In this document: one piece after another, positions 32,971-43,269 of the stretch | Layout: each line of letters begins with the position of its first letter | Position numbering within the stretch: position 1 is the first letter of the stretch | Assembly (NCBI GenBank): GCA_012845835.1 | Contig: JABAKD010000023.1 | Coordinates: 18,205,027-18,269,026, forward strand | From: Undaria pinnatifida | Taxonomy: Eukaryota; Sar; Phaeophyceae; Laminariales; Alariaceae | Direction of reading: 5' to 3' | Length of the DNA: 64,000 bases | Translations under genes and position numbers: made by a program | The notes under the pieces: generated by a model | Databases searched by the model: none | Told to the model about the DNA's origin: nothing | What the model saw: only the letters and a program-made list of their open reading frames with translations

Positions 32971-33281
32971 TCTGTTTTTTGTTTTTTTATGGCACACTTC
33001 TAGTTTCCAGCTTCTGGACAATCCGTGGACACAGGTTTCGTCCTTTTCCCCCCTGGTTCTTGCCTTCAATTTTTATCGCGCATAGGGTTCAGCAACCCCA
33101 CTGCTCGTCGATTTTCCATCGAGTGTTGCTAACTCACGCTCCCGCGTTTTCCGCAAGTTAATTTGTGCACAAGAAAAATTTCCCACGAATTTGTACGAGT
33201 AGGCACTCGTGGGGGCTTGAACTCGCGAAACTGACCTATACCAGGCTCGAGGATAACCTGATACGCCACCGGGGCGACCGG
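32971..33281 (-). mobile_element. tRNA-related SINE, copy 1
   Basis: This ~310 bp unit is shared with 62136-62446. On the minus strand it starts with a tRNA-like head (box-A-like GGTGGCGTATCAGG, box-B-like GAGTTCAAGCC), has a unique body and ends in an A-rich tail (T-rich at 32971-32990 on the plus strand). GTCTGT lies at both edges and may be a short target duplication. It sits inside the minisatellite. Confidence 0.75.
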
Positions 33282-34009
33282 TCTGTGCAAGATCGAGTTT
33301 TAGACAGCTTACACAAGGCAACATATGTTTGCGGCAGCTCTCCGTGATGCAGCTCACCCCGTCTGTACATTTGCCGAGAAGGTGAGGTTGATCTTACATC
33401 GTACCCGTCGGTCGTAACTAGGGGGATGGGGGTGAAGTGCGTCATAAATGGAAAGCGGCGAAGGTAATATGCATCTTGCAAACTCGATGAAGGGAATATG
33501 CGGCGGAGGACAGAAAAATCCGCACCCTGCGCAGGACATTGTCATTTCAATTGCACGTCTACAACTTACCCCTGTGGACGGTGATGCCACTATCAAAAGC
33601 GAAAGTACCACAGCCATCCATGCCACACATGCCACTAGACAGTTAAGGGTAATTCCCTTTCGCGCCACTCGCGACGCAAAAATGCCCCCGGATCGGCAGG
33701 GGAATCTCCTTCCTGCCCGCTGGCGGTATCATCTGCGGGTGCAGAGCCAGTAGAGCTGCTTCCCCCGATGTGCATGCTTATGCTTGTGCTCTGCTTCAGC
33801 TCCACGTGATTGTGTACTCGTGGAGTTGGGCAGTGTGTGCGTGGGAGCTTGATCGGCCGCCACTAAGACCCCAAGATCGTCAACCACCAAGGGCTGTTAC
33901 GTCGTATGTCGCTCCGATCTCGTATAGAGCACGAACAGTTCAGTTAGATACTGGCGCCAGTCCAGTATGATATACCAGGTATTGGTACAACACCATCACA
34001 CGCGGGGAA
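33282..34009. other. Unassigned region
   Basis: No gene is recognised. The frames 33448-33753 (+) and 33668-33354 (-) overlap and neither has a family signature. Confidence 0.4.
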
Positions 34010-34093
34010 ATCGGAGATCCTTCAGATCGTACAGATCTCACCCAGGTATACGTGTGTAAAGGATCTAGATCATACATATTCCACCTTGGTAAA
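34010..34093 (+). repeat. Minisatellite, GATC form, left of the miniature LTR element
   Basis: GTACAGATCTCACCCAGGTA and ACGTGTGTAAAGGATCTAGA continue the array seen at 32281-32970. The unit is cut by the insertion at 34094. Confidence 0.8.
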
Positions 34094-34176
34094 TGTTGAG
34101 GAATTAGCGGGGTATTAGTCCGTTTGACCGCTTGCAAAGGTTAACCAATAGCTTACCCAAACTAAGCCTTATAACA
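34094..34176 (-). repeat. LTR of the miniature element (3' on minus)
   Basis: It is 83 bp and differs from its partner at only about three positions (TGTTGAGG versus TGTTAAGG, AGCGG versus AGTGG, CCGC versus CCAC), so the insertion is young. Confidence 0.92.
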
Positions 34177-34190
34177 CTCTCCCCCCCTGA
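34177..34190 (-). promoter_or_regulatory. Polypurine tract of the miniature element
   Basis: On the minus strand, TTCAGGGGGGAGAG abuts the LTR start TGTTATAAGG. This is the canonical position for plus-strand priming. Confidence 0.75.
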
Positions 34191-34299
34191 AACGGCGGGA
34201 CAGCAGGTCGGCCGGATATACGGGCGGACCTCTGTCAATACCCAAGCCGTTTCATTTCCTGGGGATACCAGGGAGAGTATTTTTCAAGTTCGACATGGG

Positions 34300-34382
34300 G
34301 AAAGTCTGAAAAGTTTATTATTGTGGATGGTGGGGATCGAACCCACGACCCAAAAACCCATGGTCCTGCCGACGACGCCATT
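34300..34382 (-). other. tRNA-like T-arm and primer-site segment in the miniature element
   Basis: GTGGGTTCGATCCCCAC on the minus strand forms a perfect five-pair T-arm with a seven-base loop. It lies ~40 bases from the primer-site-like AATGGCGTCGTCG at the LTR edge. No complete cloverleaf forms by eye. Confidence 0.5.
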
Positions 34383-34465
34383 TGTTAAGGAATTAGTGGG
34401 GTATTAGTCCGTTTGACCACTTGCAAAGGTTAACCAATAGCTTACCCAAACTAAGCCTTATAACA
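34383..34465 (-). repeat. LTR of the miniature element (5' on minus)
   Basis: This is the partner of 34094-34176. It starts TGTTAAGGAATTAGTGGGG and ends CTTATAACA. Confidence 0.92.
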
Positions 34466-34800
34466 TAAATATGTGTGAAGGATCTACATGACACAGATCC
34501 CATCCAGGCAAACACGTGGAATATCTAGATAATACAAATCACGTCAGTCAAACATGAGCTAGATCCCGCAGATCATATAGATCCCATCAGTCAAATATTA
34601 TCTAGATCTACAGATGACATTCAGCAAACATGTGCAGATCCCACAGATCCCACCCACGCAAACATATGCGAAGGATCTAGATCATACAGATCCCACCCAG
34701 ACAAACATGTGTGTAAGAGCTTAATCGTACAGATCCCATCAGTGAAATATGATCTAGGTCCCGCAGGTCATACAGAGCAAGGACCTGTTGACCCGAAAAG
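34466..34800 (+). repeat. Minisatellite, GATC form, right part
   Basis: Units with AGATCCCACCCAGACAAACA and TGTGTAAGAGCTTAATCG resume directly at the insertion edge and decay toward 34800. Confidence 0.8.
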
Positions 34801-35572
34801 AGCTAGATACCATAAATCGGAACTGATTGTCCGTGGTGTGAAATATTTGCACACACAGTGGATCATACAGCAGGAGCCAAAACACACAGCAGTAATCACT
34901 GCGTGTGTACCCACTACATACAGCAGCAAGCAGCTGCAACACTGCTGTTGGTCGATGCAGTTGTATCATACGTACAGTATATATGCACATGCGTAAACAC
35001 GATAAAAGCTTCGACATTCACGCGTACGAATGATACGTCCTGTCGCTAGAATATGTTGGCTTCATAAAAATCTAGCGTTGATTCTGGTTGACTGCATAAA
35101 CCATGAAACCTATGTTAGCCTTTGAAAAAATACGCCGCCACCATTCCCGGGACTAGCAGCATCGATGACTTCACAGCAGTACAATTAAAGGAGCAATCAT
35201 AGTAAAAAATGCAGAAATGCAAATATTTAGCCGCCCTCATGTGGAGCCCCTGTAAAAAATGTTTTACTAAGCTACCAGGTAGAGGGCGTAGACCACGACG
35301 AAAAGCGAGTGCACCAGCCCCTCTCTGCGGCGAACGTACAACAGCAGCAAGAAGCAGCAACATCCTGTAGGGGGTAAACCACGACACGAAGCGAGCACGC
35401 GCGAGCTTTTGTGTGGTGCAAACGTACAGCAGACAAAAACAGCAACACTCTGTAGTATTACCTCGGGCACTGCTGTTGCTGCTGCGATTGTGTCATACGT
35501 ATGATAAAGGATGTATGACACTTGCCACAAATCATATAAACACGTGGCACGTATCTAATTTGAACTGGAGTA
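34801..35572. other. Unassigned, CAG-containing region
   Basis: Scattered CAGCAG runs and two related segments, ACCACGACGAAAAGCGAGTG (~35294) and ACCACGACACGAAGCGAGCA (~35378), mark a small ~85 bp duplication. No gene is recognised. Confidence 0.45.
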
Positions 35573-35575
35573 TAA

Positions 35576-36352
35576 GGCCATTTCTTACACAGTCGGATTC
35601 CGCCAATCGAAAACGGCCCTTCTCGACTGGACTTTTTTTCGGCTGGATTCTTCTGGTCCCTCTGCTTATCGTCAGTCGAATCGATTTTATAGTTTTCGTG
35701 CTCTTCCTAGAGGCGGTTGGTGTGAGGGAGTACTGCTGTATGGCAGTCGAAAATCGTTCGGCAGCTCTGTCAGCTGTGCTTCGCGAGTTCTTCGCGAGCA
35801 TCGCGCGCGACGAACCTTCATCCAAGCGGGTTGGTGGCGTTGGGCTTAGCCGAAAGCCGCCAAAGCTACGTTCGTGGCGTTGCACTCAGCCGAGAGCTGC
35901 CAAAGCTACAGCAGGCGTAGCCGTTGTTGGCGAGATGGCATCGAAAACGCGCGCTACATCATTACTGCTGTCGTGTGATACACGCTGCTGGCGAGCGGAG
36001 CTAGGAGTCCGCCACGCTGACTTGCGGCGAAAAGCAACAGCAGTGATAGCCAAGGCAGCGTCGACGCTGTTGTATGATACTGCTGTGTGGTACCTGGTAT
36101 GGGTGTGTGGGCGTGTGGATGTGTGCTTTGTGGTGGGATGAGCGATGCGATGGGTTCAAAAATCAGGTGTAAAACTTTTTTCGACTGAGTTTTTCGACTG
36201 GCAGATCCGGTCGAAAAAGTTTTCGACTGGATCCGCCGGTCGGAATTCTCAGTCGAAAAAGCCCTTTTTCGATGGTGTAAGAAAGCCCGATTTGGGCTTC
36301 AGTCGAAAAAGGCTGTTTTCGACTGACAGATCCGACTGTATAAGAAATGGCC
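35576..36352 (+). mobile_element. TAA-flanked MITE, copy 2
   Basis: The termini are GGCCATTTCTTACACAGTCG (left) and GGCCATTTCTTATACAGTCG (right, reversed). TAA lies on both sides (35573-35575 and 36353-36355). CAGTCGAAAA-type motifs recur inside both arms. The element is the reverse of copy 1 (7643-8429) along its whole length. Its long frame (to 36141) parallels the frame in copy 1 through RPFSTGLFFGWILLVPLLIV and SCDTRCWRAELGVRHADL. Assignment to PIF/Harbinger rests on termini and target only. Confidence 0.88.
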
Positions 36353-36429
36353 TAAAGACCTTTTGGATATTAACATGAATATCAAACTGTTCATTTTATT
36401 CCGGTACGGCACGTTTGTTTTGGCGCTCT

Positions 36430-36950
36430 ACACTGTAACGAACACCCCAGCTCACGCCGCCCTCGCTCGGCCGATACTCGCCAACTCGCGACTAAAATCG
36501 GCAGCCCCGACCTATCTAAGTGGAGGACATTCGTCCCCTGCTGCGCGTTCGACCTCGGCAAGGCCTTTGCGTCTGTGGTCACGGGGTCTGAGGAACTTCA
36601 CCGATTGTATAAACTTTTGTTTGAATTCGTGTGTGGACGGGAATGCAAAATGCGTTCTATTTCTTATATCATGAGGTGTCGTACCTTATATGAGAACGCA
36701 CGGAGCTACCCAAGCTGCGTTTGCCCGCGACAGGCCTCCGCCTGCAACTTGCTTCCCACCCTAAGCTCGAGCGTGTCGGTACGTCCGCGCGAGGGGTGCA
36801 CAATAGACAACAACATATGCTGCTGAGCCCAAGAAAGCGAGTTGCTCTTGGGTCCCGGAACCATGGTCGACGCTGCGCATTATCCCGTGTGCGGGTGCTA
36901 GGATATGTGTGGGAGGGGTGTACTAAGTTTGCGCATGGCCGTAGTCGTCC
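36430..36950 (+). repeat. R3 repeat, copy 1
   Basis: It is diverged from 45690-46205 but shares CGCCGCCCTCGCTCGGC, GACCTCGGCAAGG-type, TGGACGGGAATG, GCTCGAGCG.GTGTCGGTACG and GTGTGCGGGTGCTA. Both copies run into the first bases of R2 (CATGGCCGTAGTCG). Confidence 0.7.
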
Positions 36951-38829
36951 GGCTATAGGATTTGTGGAGGGGGTTATCTTGTGGGCGCTATATAACACGT
37001 GTCACACGGTACGACAGCAGCCGCGCGTTGAGCTTCTCTCTCCTTTGGTATAGACACAGACGGTGCTTCTGTGTGTATGCGTATGCTTGAGCGCTTCTGT
37101 ACATGCGAGGTGTGTGTGCGTGGAGTGTGTGCTGCGGCAACATCAGTATACATCAGCAGCACAGCAGAATCAGTTCAACAGCAGCCGTGTTTCAAGATCT
37201 TGCCTTTGTGCCAGCAGTCGTGGTGTATTATGTGTGGCTGGTGCACAGCATGAGATCGAACTACAACAGGTATTTCGCGTTCAGCGCAACGATCAAGAAC
37301 ACGTAGTCGGGCCTCATACCACAGGTATACGAAACGTACAGCAATAGCTAAAGCAGCAGCTCATACACAACATCGTTGGAACGCCTGCGTTCCCCTCGTT
37401 CGACTTGCGACGCCCCCCGGATATTATGTAATCCTTATCCCGGAGGGGAACCTTGTATTACGCACTAGATGCATGCTGTTATATGTACGTGCACGAACAA
37501 CCGCCACGGGTAAGGTGGCATACATTCGTCTTGGGGTTGGTACACTATCCTTCCCTCCTGGGGATGGTTTCATTTTGTACCCGAGAACACGGGGACGCGT
37601 TCATCGTGTACCCGGACATGAGTCTAGTAGTGGTAAGAAGCAAGCTTACGCTTACGGCGTGCGGCGATGCGGGACGCACTTTTTCGCGGGAGTTCCGCTT
37701 AGCGCACCATGTGCCGGAGTCAGTGTACGGCTTGCGGCACCCCCGCACCCCCGTTTTTTTGTGCCGCACCTTTATTCCATGCAGGCTAATACATATGCGG
37801 CCCCCCTTCCGCCGTAAGGGATGAAAAAAATTGGGTCCGCCTGTGAGGCGTTTGTCTTGTTTTCGTGCTTTCGCTGTACGGATTTTTTTTGGTCCGTTTC
37901 GCCGTAGTCCAACTCTTTAGGGGGCCGGCTTCGCCATCGGCATTTTTTTTCAAGTTTTTTCGACGCAGGCGCTCTTTCAAATTTTTGAATTGCATAATGT
38001 AGCGTCTTTTTCGCAGGAGGTGTATGTTTTAACGCCCCCTTTTCCCCTATATATGCTCCACGTTCGACACGCCGACTTGAGACTCCAAACGTTCATTCTT
38101 TCAAGTAGGGCAGACGCTCGAAGGGTATTATCGGTAGATGCTTTGGGGGTATAACGGATTGCTGCTGGTGCTGTGGATCATCGCGCACAGCCTGTCAGTC
38201 TTGCTGTTGGTCTGACTCTGGTGGCGGGGCTCTATGTTCCTGCTGCTCTGATACAACTGTTAGTCTCATGAGTGTGTCAAGTGGTTGAGGAAGCGTTATG
38301 TTTGGGAGATTCTCGCCATGAGCTAAGTGGTCGTCCACGACCATAACCGTAGGTGATGTTTTTTTTCGTTTTCGTTTCCTTTTTTGTTACTTTTTTTACG
38401 TCGTAACAGCAGTATACATGTTGCAGTGTTCCTGTGCGTTATGAGGACCCCTGATGCCCCCCTACCACGAGAGGGTAAAAGGATCGTGTAAGACGCACAT
38501 GTCCGGGTTGGTATAACCCGAAGTCAACCATGGTATAACCCTGGTATGAAATCACCGTGACGAGTAGCTGCACGCTCTAGGTATCATACATGCTATCTAT
38601 TTTCGTGCGGGTGCGACCCCCCCGCTGTTCGTTCGCCTGGAATCGAGACTGAACGCACAAAAAGGTTGATATTTGTAGGTGGTAGCGTTCCATTTTATAA
38701 ACATATTTCAAAGACGTCAGCCGTGACTTCGACGAATTTCGGGTCAATAGTCATCTTTGCAAGCGGCGTTGTTGGTACTTGTAATATACTATGTGGGTGA
38801 GTTTTTATTATTACGGCCGTTTGGGCCAT
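36951..38829. other. Unassigned region
   Basis: No gene is recognised. A reversed ACAAGGTTCCCCTCCGGG lies at ~37435. TCCCCTATATATGC (~38042) is TATA-like, but no convincing frame follows. Confidence 0.4.
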
Positions 38830-39540
38830 GTCACTCAACTGGCTACCCACTTTTTCTTTGTCAATTTTTGAGAGTTAGCTGAAACAAAGTTTGCCGTGAT
38901 TGTGCGGGCGAGTCGCTCGCGAAACCCGTCGCAAAAACGAAAACATTATTTTTCATTTTATTTATATAGTATGCTTTTTGTGATTTTTTTCCCTTCGACA
39001 TCTTTGGGCAGCAAAATCCGCTGCTTTTCAACTGGCTACCCACCTACCAGCGTACGTATGAACCCAGTATGTTGATATTATCGTCCCAAGTCTTGCGGCC
39101 GTTTTGACCGATTTTCAACTGGCTACCCACCTTTTCTCGCTCAATTTTGAGAGTTTCCAGTTGAAAGAATGTTTTGTCGTCATCGTGAAGGCAAGTCTCA
39201 GCCAAAATATGTCAAAATTGTCTTCGTTTTTTTCCTGTTTTTTTTCCTGTTTTTTTCTTCCTTGATCTTCTTGGTGCTGTGAAACCGGTCGAAAAAACGT
39301 AAACCGATAATCGTTGCCGCGCCTGAGCCCAGAACGCTAATATTTTAGCCTGTATCGTGTCCCGATTTTGAAATGTCTATCCAAGTTTTGGCTTTCAATT
39401 TTGAAGTCAGCATCGGAAACGAACATGCTGTCACCGCGGGGACAAGGCTCAGCAAACCCATCCGAAAATCGTTGTTAGTTTTTTTTTCGTTTTTTTTCGA
39501 AATATGATACGCATATTGAGTTATTCTCATCCCTGATACG
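38830..39540 (+). repeat. ~280 bp degenerate tandem repeat
   Basis: TCAACTGGCTACCCAC followed by CTTTTCTxTGTCAATTTT and GAGAGTT occurs at ~38836 and ~39113, with a third, weaker unit at ~39370 (TGTCTATCCAAGTTTTGG). An extra TTTCAACTGGCTACCCACC sits at ~39026. The spacers are T-rich. Confidence 0.75.
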
Positions 39541-39719
39541 TTTTGCCGACCTTTAGTGGGCTTCTAGAAGCTATAGAAGGTTCGTACCTCGGCGTGATTG
39601 TGTCCACAACGTACGTATCGCATATATGCGTGGTTATGTCTAACGTACGTATTAATAATACGTACGTCGTACGTAAGGGTGCAATACTAACAAACAGCAG
39701 CAGAAAGACCCCGATTTTA

Positions 39720-39790
39720 CTACTGTGCCACACTACTACTACCCCTTTTACTACCACTACTACTACTACTTACTACTAAACTACTCCTGT
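39720..39790 (+). repeat. CTA/ACT triplet microsatellite
   Basis: An imperfect (CTA)n tract lies at 39731-39778, upstream of a CTG/GGT-rich segment. Confidence 0.8.
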
Positions 39791-41479
39791 GCTGCTTGTC
39801 AGGGGTGGTGGGGGTGTTGCTGCTGCTGGTGCTGCTCTTCTTTGGGGGGGAGGTTGTCCCGCTTTTCGGTCGGTCGCTCGGTCGCTCGGCCGCTCGACCG
39901 ATCGCCGTCGTCGCTCGATTGTGATGAGTGTGGCGTGACGTACGTACTATACAAGGCTCGTTCTCATATATTTCCTGCATTTGCTTGTTGCTCGACGTCT
40001 GGCTTAATGCTTTGTTCAACGGTTGTACGGCTAGTACACCGCGCAAGCTCTTGCTGCTCTCCTACTCCGTACCGTACATACGTACTGCGTGCCACTAGTG
40101 TGATTCGCGTAGAGCGTTTTTCTCTGTGGCTGCCGCTGCCCGCTCAAAGCACTCGTACTGGTCGGCAGACAAACACAACGTTGCGTTTGTACTCGTCGTA
40201 TGGCATGATACGTCTACTAAGGTATTAAACAGTACACTGGAACAGTAGGACAATGCATATAGCCCTGCTCTACAGTACTATTGTACTCGTGTCGTAGGGT
40301 TGATGCTTTTTTTTTGTTGTCTTACGCAATCACGTACTAGATATTTGTATTTGCTTAGAACGATGATCGGATACCATGTACTCAATTGACTGTTGCTTAT
40401 GGTGTGTGAGCGTCGCTAATAACATCTATTGACAAGGCACAGCTTCTCCGGGTATCATGCTTGCAGCGACATCAAGCCCATACATGCACTCTATGTATGT
40501 GACTTATATTCTAGATGAACTAGCCCCGTACACCTGCTGCCCCGGAAAGTTACGTGCCAACGTCAATTACAAGGCACGCCGGTTAAATACTTTGCACCTG
40601 TTAAACTGAGCGAAAGCTCCACTCTACGGCTAGAAGTATTTGGGAGTTGCTAGCGTTACGCTGTTGCTTCTTCCTCTTGGGGAAGCAGCTAAGTATGCAT
40701 TAATGGTTTTACAGCTTCCACGTTGAGGTATTAGGGATGTAATTCTGCAGGGCATACGGTCTCTGTTACATTGTACAGTCCACATTATCTGTGGTGCCTT
40801 ACACTTATTGGGTGCAAGCCTGGTCGCCGCCGATGTCAGTGGCAACGATAACTATATGGCGCATCCTCATCGGCAACTTACACCGCCGAGGACCTTTTCT
40901 TTAGCTGCTTCACGATATGGGTGCTTCTACGCTACTTGCAACGCCGATTGCTACGGTTGCTGGGCGTTTCTGTATTTTAGATATTGCATTGTTAGCAGTA
41001 ACGAAATAGATGTGCCTTGAGCGGTGTGTCGGCGATCCTCTCGGACACGCTCCCAGCTAGTGCGAAGCCGTGCTCTAAGGTATCGCACGTTTACGTAGTG
41101 CTGCAATTACGCTCGGCGACTTTCCGAATTTTAATACCAGGTACAGTATAACCCGCTTAGTCGCACGCACCACTGGTACTGTATGCATATGATACATGTT
41201 CAACATGCTTACGCCATCCTCGCGTACAACGCTGTGCTAGTTTGTTTTCACCATTTAAGCCAGTCCCCCTTTAAAGCATTCGTAGTTCATCCTGATCTGA
41301 ACTGCTGGCCAGGAAGAAACGCCCTTGTACTCGAAAATACACCCATCGCACAAGGAAAAAGCAAGGGACTAGGGGGCTTTTTTCGGGCGGTAGCAGCGTA
41401 GAAAACTAGCAGGACAAGCACATTCAACAGGATTATACGTGAAAGCCTAGATTGTACAGACTGTACAACCCAGTTCTTC
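39791..41479. other. Unassigned region
   Basis: No gene is recognised. A GGTCGCTCGGTCGCTCGGCC run (~39873) and GTAC-rich strings occur. Frames of up to ~167 codons (39725-40228) start in the triplet tract and show no family likeness. Confidence 0.4.
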
Positions 41480-41920
41480 TCAATTTTTGCCGACGCCTGT
41501 CACGAACAACATTTTGTTGCCGATACTTTGTTTCGGTATGTCGAGGAAGAGCCGCTTGACACCAGTGTGACCCCTGTTTTCTGGTAACGGTAAAGGAGTT
41601 GGCGACGACGCCCACCATACACATAAAGCGTCTTGGAACGTTTCACCTGGTGTATTTTGTACATAATATTCCAGTTCGGATTGTGTAGGCGCCAGACCGA
41701 AAAGGCCAAAGTCAGTATCCGTCTGTGAACCTGTGGTTCTGCCTTCTCGCTCGCGTGGTAACTCTCCAGATCGAGCGATACTGACAAGCTGTGAACCCTT
41801 CCGGTGGAACGAGACAGCAGGCGCTACGTTGAACTCCCCATATCTCGTAGTTTTTGGGCGGATTCCGATTGAACCCCCCCTCCCCCATGGTCTTAAGACT
41901 AAACAGCTATGCATGAAATG
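41480..41920 (-). CDS. Unrecognised frame, possible exon
   Basis: A 171-codon minus-strand frame (41995-41480) begins in an R2 fragment. Beyond it the translation is mixed in composition: GSQTDTDFGLFGLAP, SELEYYVQNTPGETFQDALC and VKRLFLDIPKQSIGNK. It looks more protein-like than most frames here. I recognise no domain. It may be part of a gene that R2 has invaded or a chance frame. Confidence 0.25.
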   Translation of the reverse strand, partial: HFMHSCLVLRPWGRGGSIGIRPKTTRYGEFNVAPAVSFHRKGSQLVSIARSGELPREREGRTTGSQTDTDFGLFGLAPTQSELEYYVQNTPGETFQDALCVWWASSPTPLPLPENRGHTGVKRLFLDIPKQSIGNKMLFVTGVGKN

Positions 41921-42015
41921 AGTACACCACCATACCCGCTGAACCCCATCGGGTTGGCGTAGGTTGGCATCGACGCTGTAATACCCGCCCATCACGCGCG
42001 TGGGCTAGACTACTA
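41905..42015 (+). repeat. R2 fragment
   Basis: ATGCATGAAATGAGTACACC and GGTTGGCGTAGGTTGGCATC.GACGCTGTAA are the two ends of R2 brought together, so the middle has been deleted. Confidence 0.65.
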
Positions 42016-42214
42016 TTTATAGGGTACGTTTGTTTGTGTTTCCACGATTCTTGGTCGAGTTAGATCATATTTCGCGGGACGTGTGCGCTGTCTGCGTGAT
42101 AGTTGTTGAGCCTGTGATGCTAGCTTGCTACAACGGCTTGTTTGTTCTGGGAAAATTATGTGTTTACTTTATGTCTTGTGCCTTCACCTTTTCGTTTGGG
42201 TTCTTTTTTCTCAG

Positions 42215-42282
42215 AGAGGGGTGGCGCCTGATGCCCCAGATGTCCTTCGGGGTTCGACACCGCTGCATTGGGCTTGTTTCGG
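42215..42282 (+). CDS. Ankyrin-repeat exon (partial gene)
   Basis: The 68-base segment reads RGVAPDAPDVLRGSTPLHWA then CFG, a close match to the start of an ankyrin unit (G.TPLH.AC..G). It is preceded by a pyrimidine tract ending TTTTTTCTCAG (acceptor) and followed by GGGTGAGT (donor). The exon ends after two bases of a codon. The next part of an ankyrin unit would start GHLxVVxxLV, which is exactly what the exon at 53222 encodes in the complementary phase. Ankyrin repeats bind proteins; the partner is unknown. No flanking exon is found within the next few hundred bases. Confidence 0.6.
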
Positions 42283-42299
42283 GTGAGTAGGTTTGATTT

Positions 42300-42924
42300 T
42301 TTGTTACCTGACCGGCCGTTTCACTGCCTTACGTTATAATGGGTTGTTCGGACGCAGCTGTCATTTTTATGTTGCACGGATTTGGTCGACAGCTTCTCCA
42401 ATGCTGCTCAGTACGGTCAACACCCGAGAGTTCTTTTTGGCGAGGCGCACGCTTCTGTGCGGCTTGAGCGTAGAGAGGAACGCGCATGTTGCACGGTGCG
42501 AGTTTCGTGAGCGCTTTCGGTGGTTAGGAAACGGAGCTTCGTTGTAAATAGTCGTGTTCACTTTTAGCAAAGCACTGCTCCCAATGTATTTTCTAGGCGA
42601 TATCAAAAGGGTTCTGCTTTGTTTTGTCACTGCAAAACAAGTTGACGGGATGCGAGCTCACTGTTTTCGCTGCGGCGGAGCACTTGGCCGTTAGACACTG
42701 ATCGCCGGTTATCTCTACATCCTGAACACCTGTACATCAAATGCTTCAGCCCCAAACGTACATGGCATGAAACTTGTTCACGCCGTCGAACCCACATCGC
42801 ACGAAATTTGTCGCACCGTGACCTATTATTGCCGCTCAGAAACCAATCTGACTGACAGTATGCGTCGTTTGTTCATGATTGCTTGTATTCATCTCATATG
42901 ATGTATTGAACGGTATGCGCGATT
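42300..42924. other. Unassigned region
   Basis: This region follows the ankyrin exon and could be intron. Frames up to 87 codons (42293-42547 + and 42630-42367 -) show no family likeness. Confidence 0.35.
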
Positions 42925-43240
42925 GTGTGCGCGACCTAGATACGGTGGCAATTCAAAGGCCATTGGAGAAAAAGGGGTGGACAATCCAAAAGTGGAATTA
43001 CCTGGTACGCATGGATACGAAGGAGAAAAGAGGACGAGACAGAACATCGAGAATAGGGGGGCGGGGAGAGCAGTATTCCTAGTCAAAGAGTGCTCGCGAC
43101 ATAATTGAAGTCATCAACGATAAGAATTTTGACAAACGCATATGGATAAGGGCACCAGGAGAGCGAAGAGCGGACTATTTCCTATGAGGAAACATCTGCA
43201 TGCCCCCAGAGTTGAGGATACTAGTAAAAGGGAAACAATG
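42925..43240 (+). pseudogene. Non-LTR retrotransposon endonuclease fragment
   Basis: Reading across frames, AGRAVFLVKEC is followed by IIEVINDKNFDKRIWIRAPG, then ERRADYF and GNICMPPE. This matches the central part of the APE-type endonuclease of LINE ORF2 (a GG.gFlv...C block, then an iWi...GE block and a .YMPP. block). A frameshift near 43080 and a TGA near 43188 break it. The catalytic N-terminal and C-terminal parts are missing here. A more C-terminal fragment lies at 51185. Confidence 0.75.
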
Positions 43241-43269
43241 GAGAGCTCAGAGAGGTAACAGTAGATTTA

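Larger units (their letters stand above)
34094..34465 (-). mobile_element. 372 bp miniature LTR element (TRIM)
   Basis: Direct repeats of 83 bp lie at 34094-34176 and 34383-34465. They begin TGTTRAGGAATTAG and end CCTTATAACA. TAAA flanks both outer edges (34090-34093 and 34466-34469). Removing the element and one TAAA restores a regular minisatellite unit (CCTTGGTAAATATGTGTGAA). On the minus strand the order is LTR, AATGGCGTCGTCG (primer-site-like), a 206 bp interior, TTCAGGGGGGAGAG (polypurine tract) and LTR. It has no coding capacity, as expected of TRIMs, and is at the small end of their size range. Confidence 0.9.

Noticed and set aside
34300-34382. Possible tRNA gene on the minus strand
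   Set aside because: Only the T-arm folds well. The D and anticodon arms do not, and the segment is the interior of the miniature LTR element.
38040-38110. Promoter with TATA-like CTATATATGC
   Set aside because: No coding frame or splice-linked exon follows within 700 bases. TATA-like strings are common in the window.
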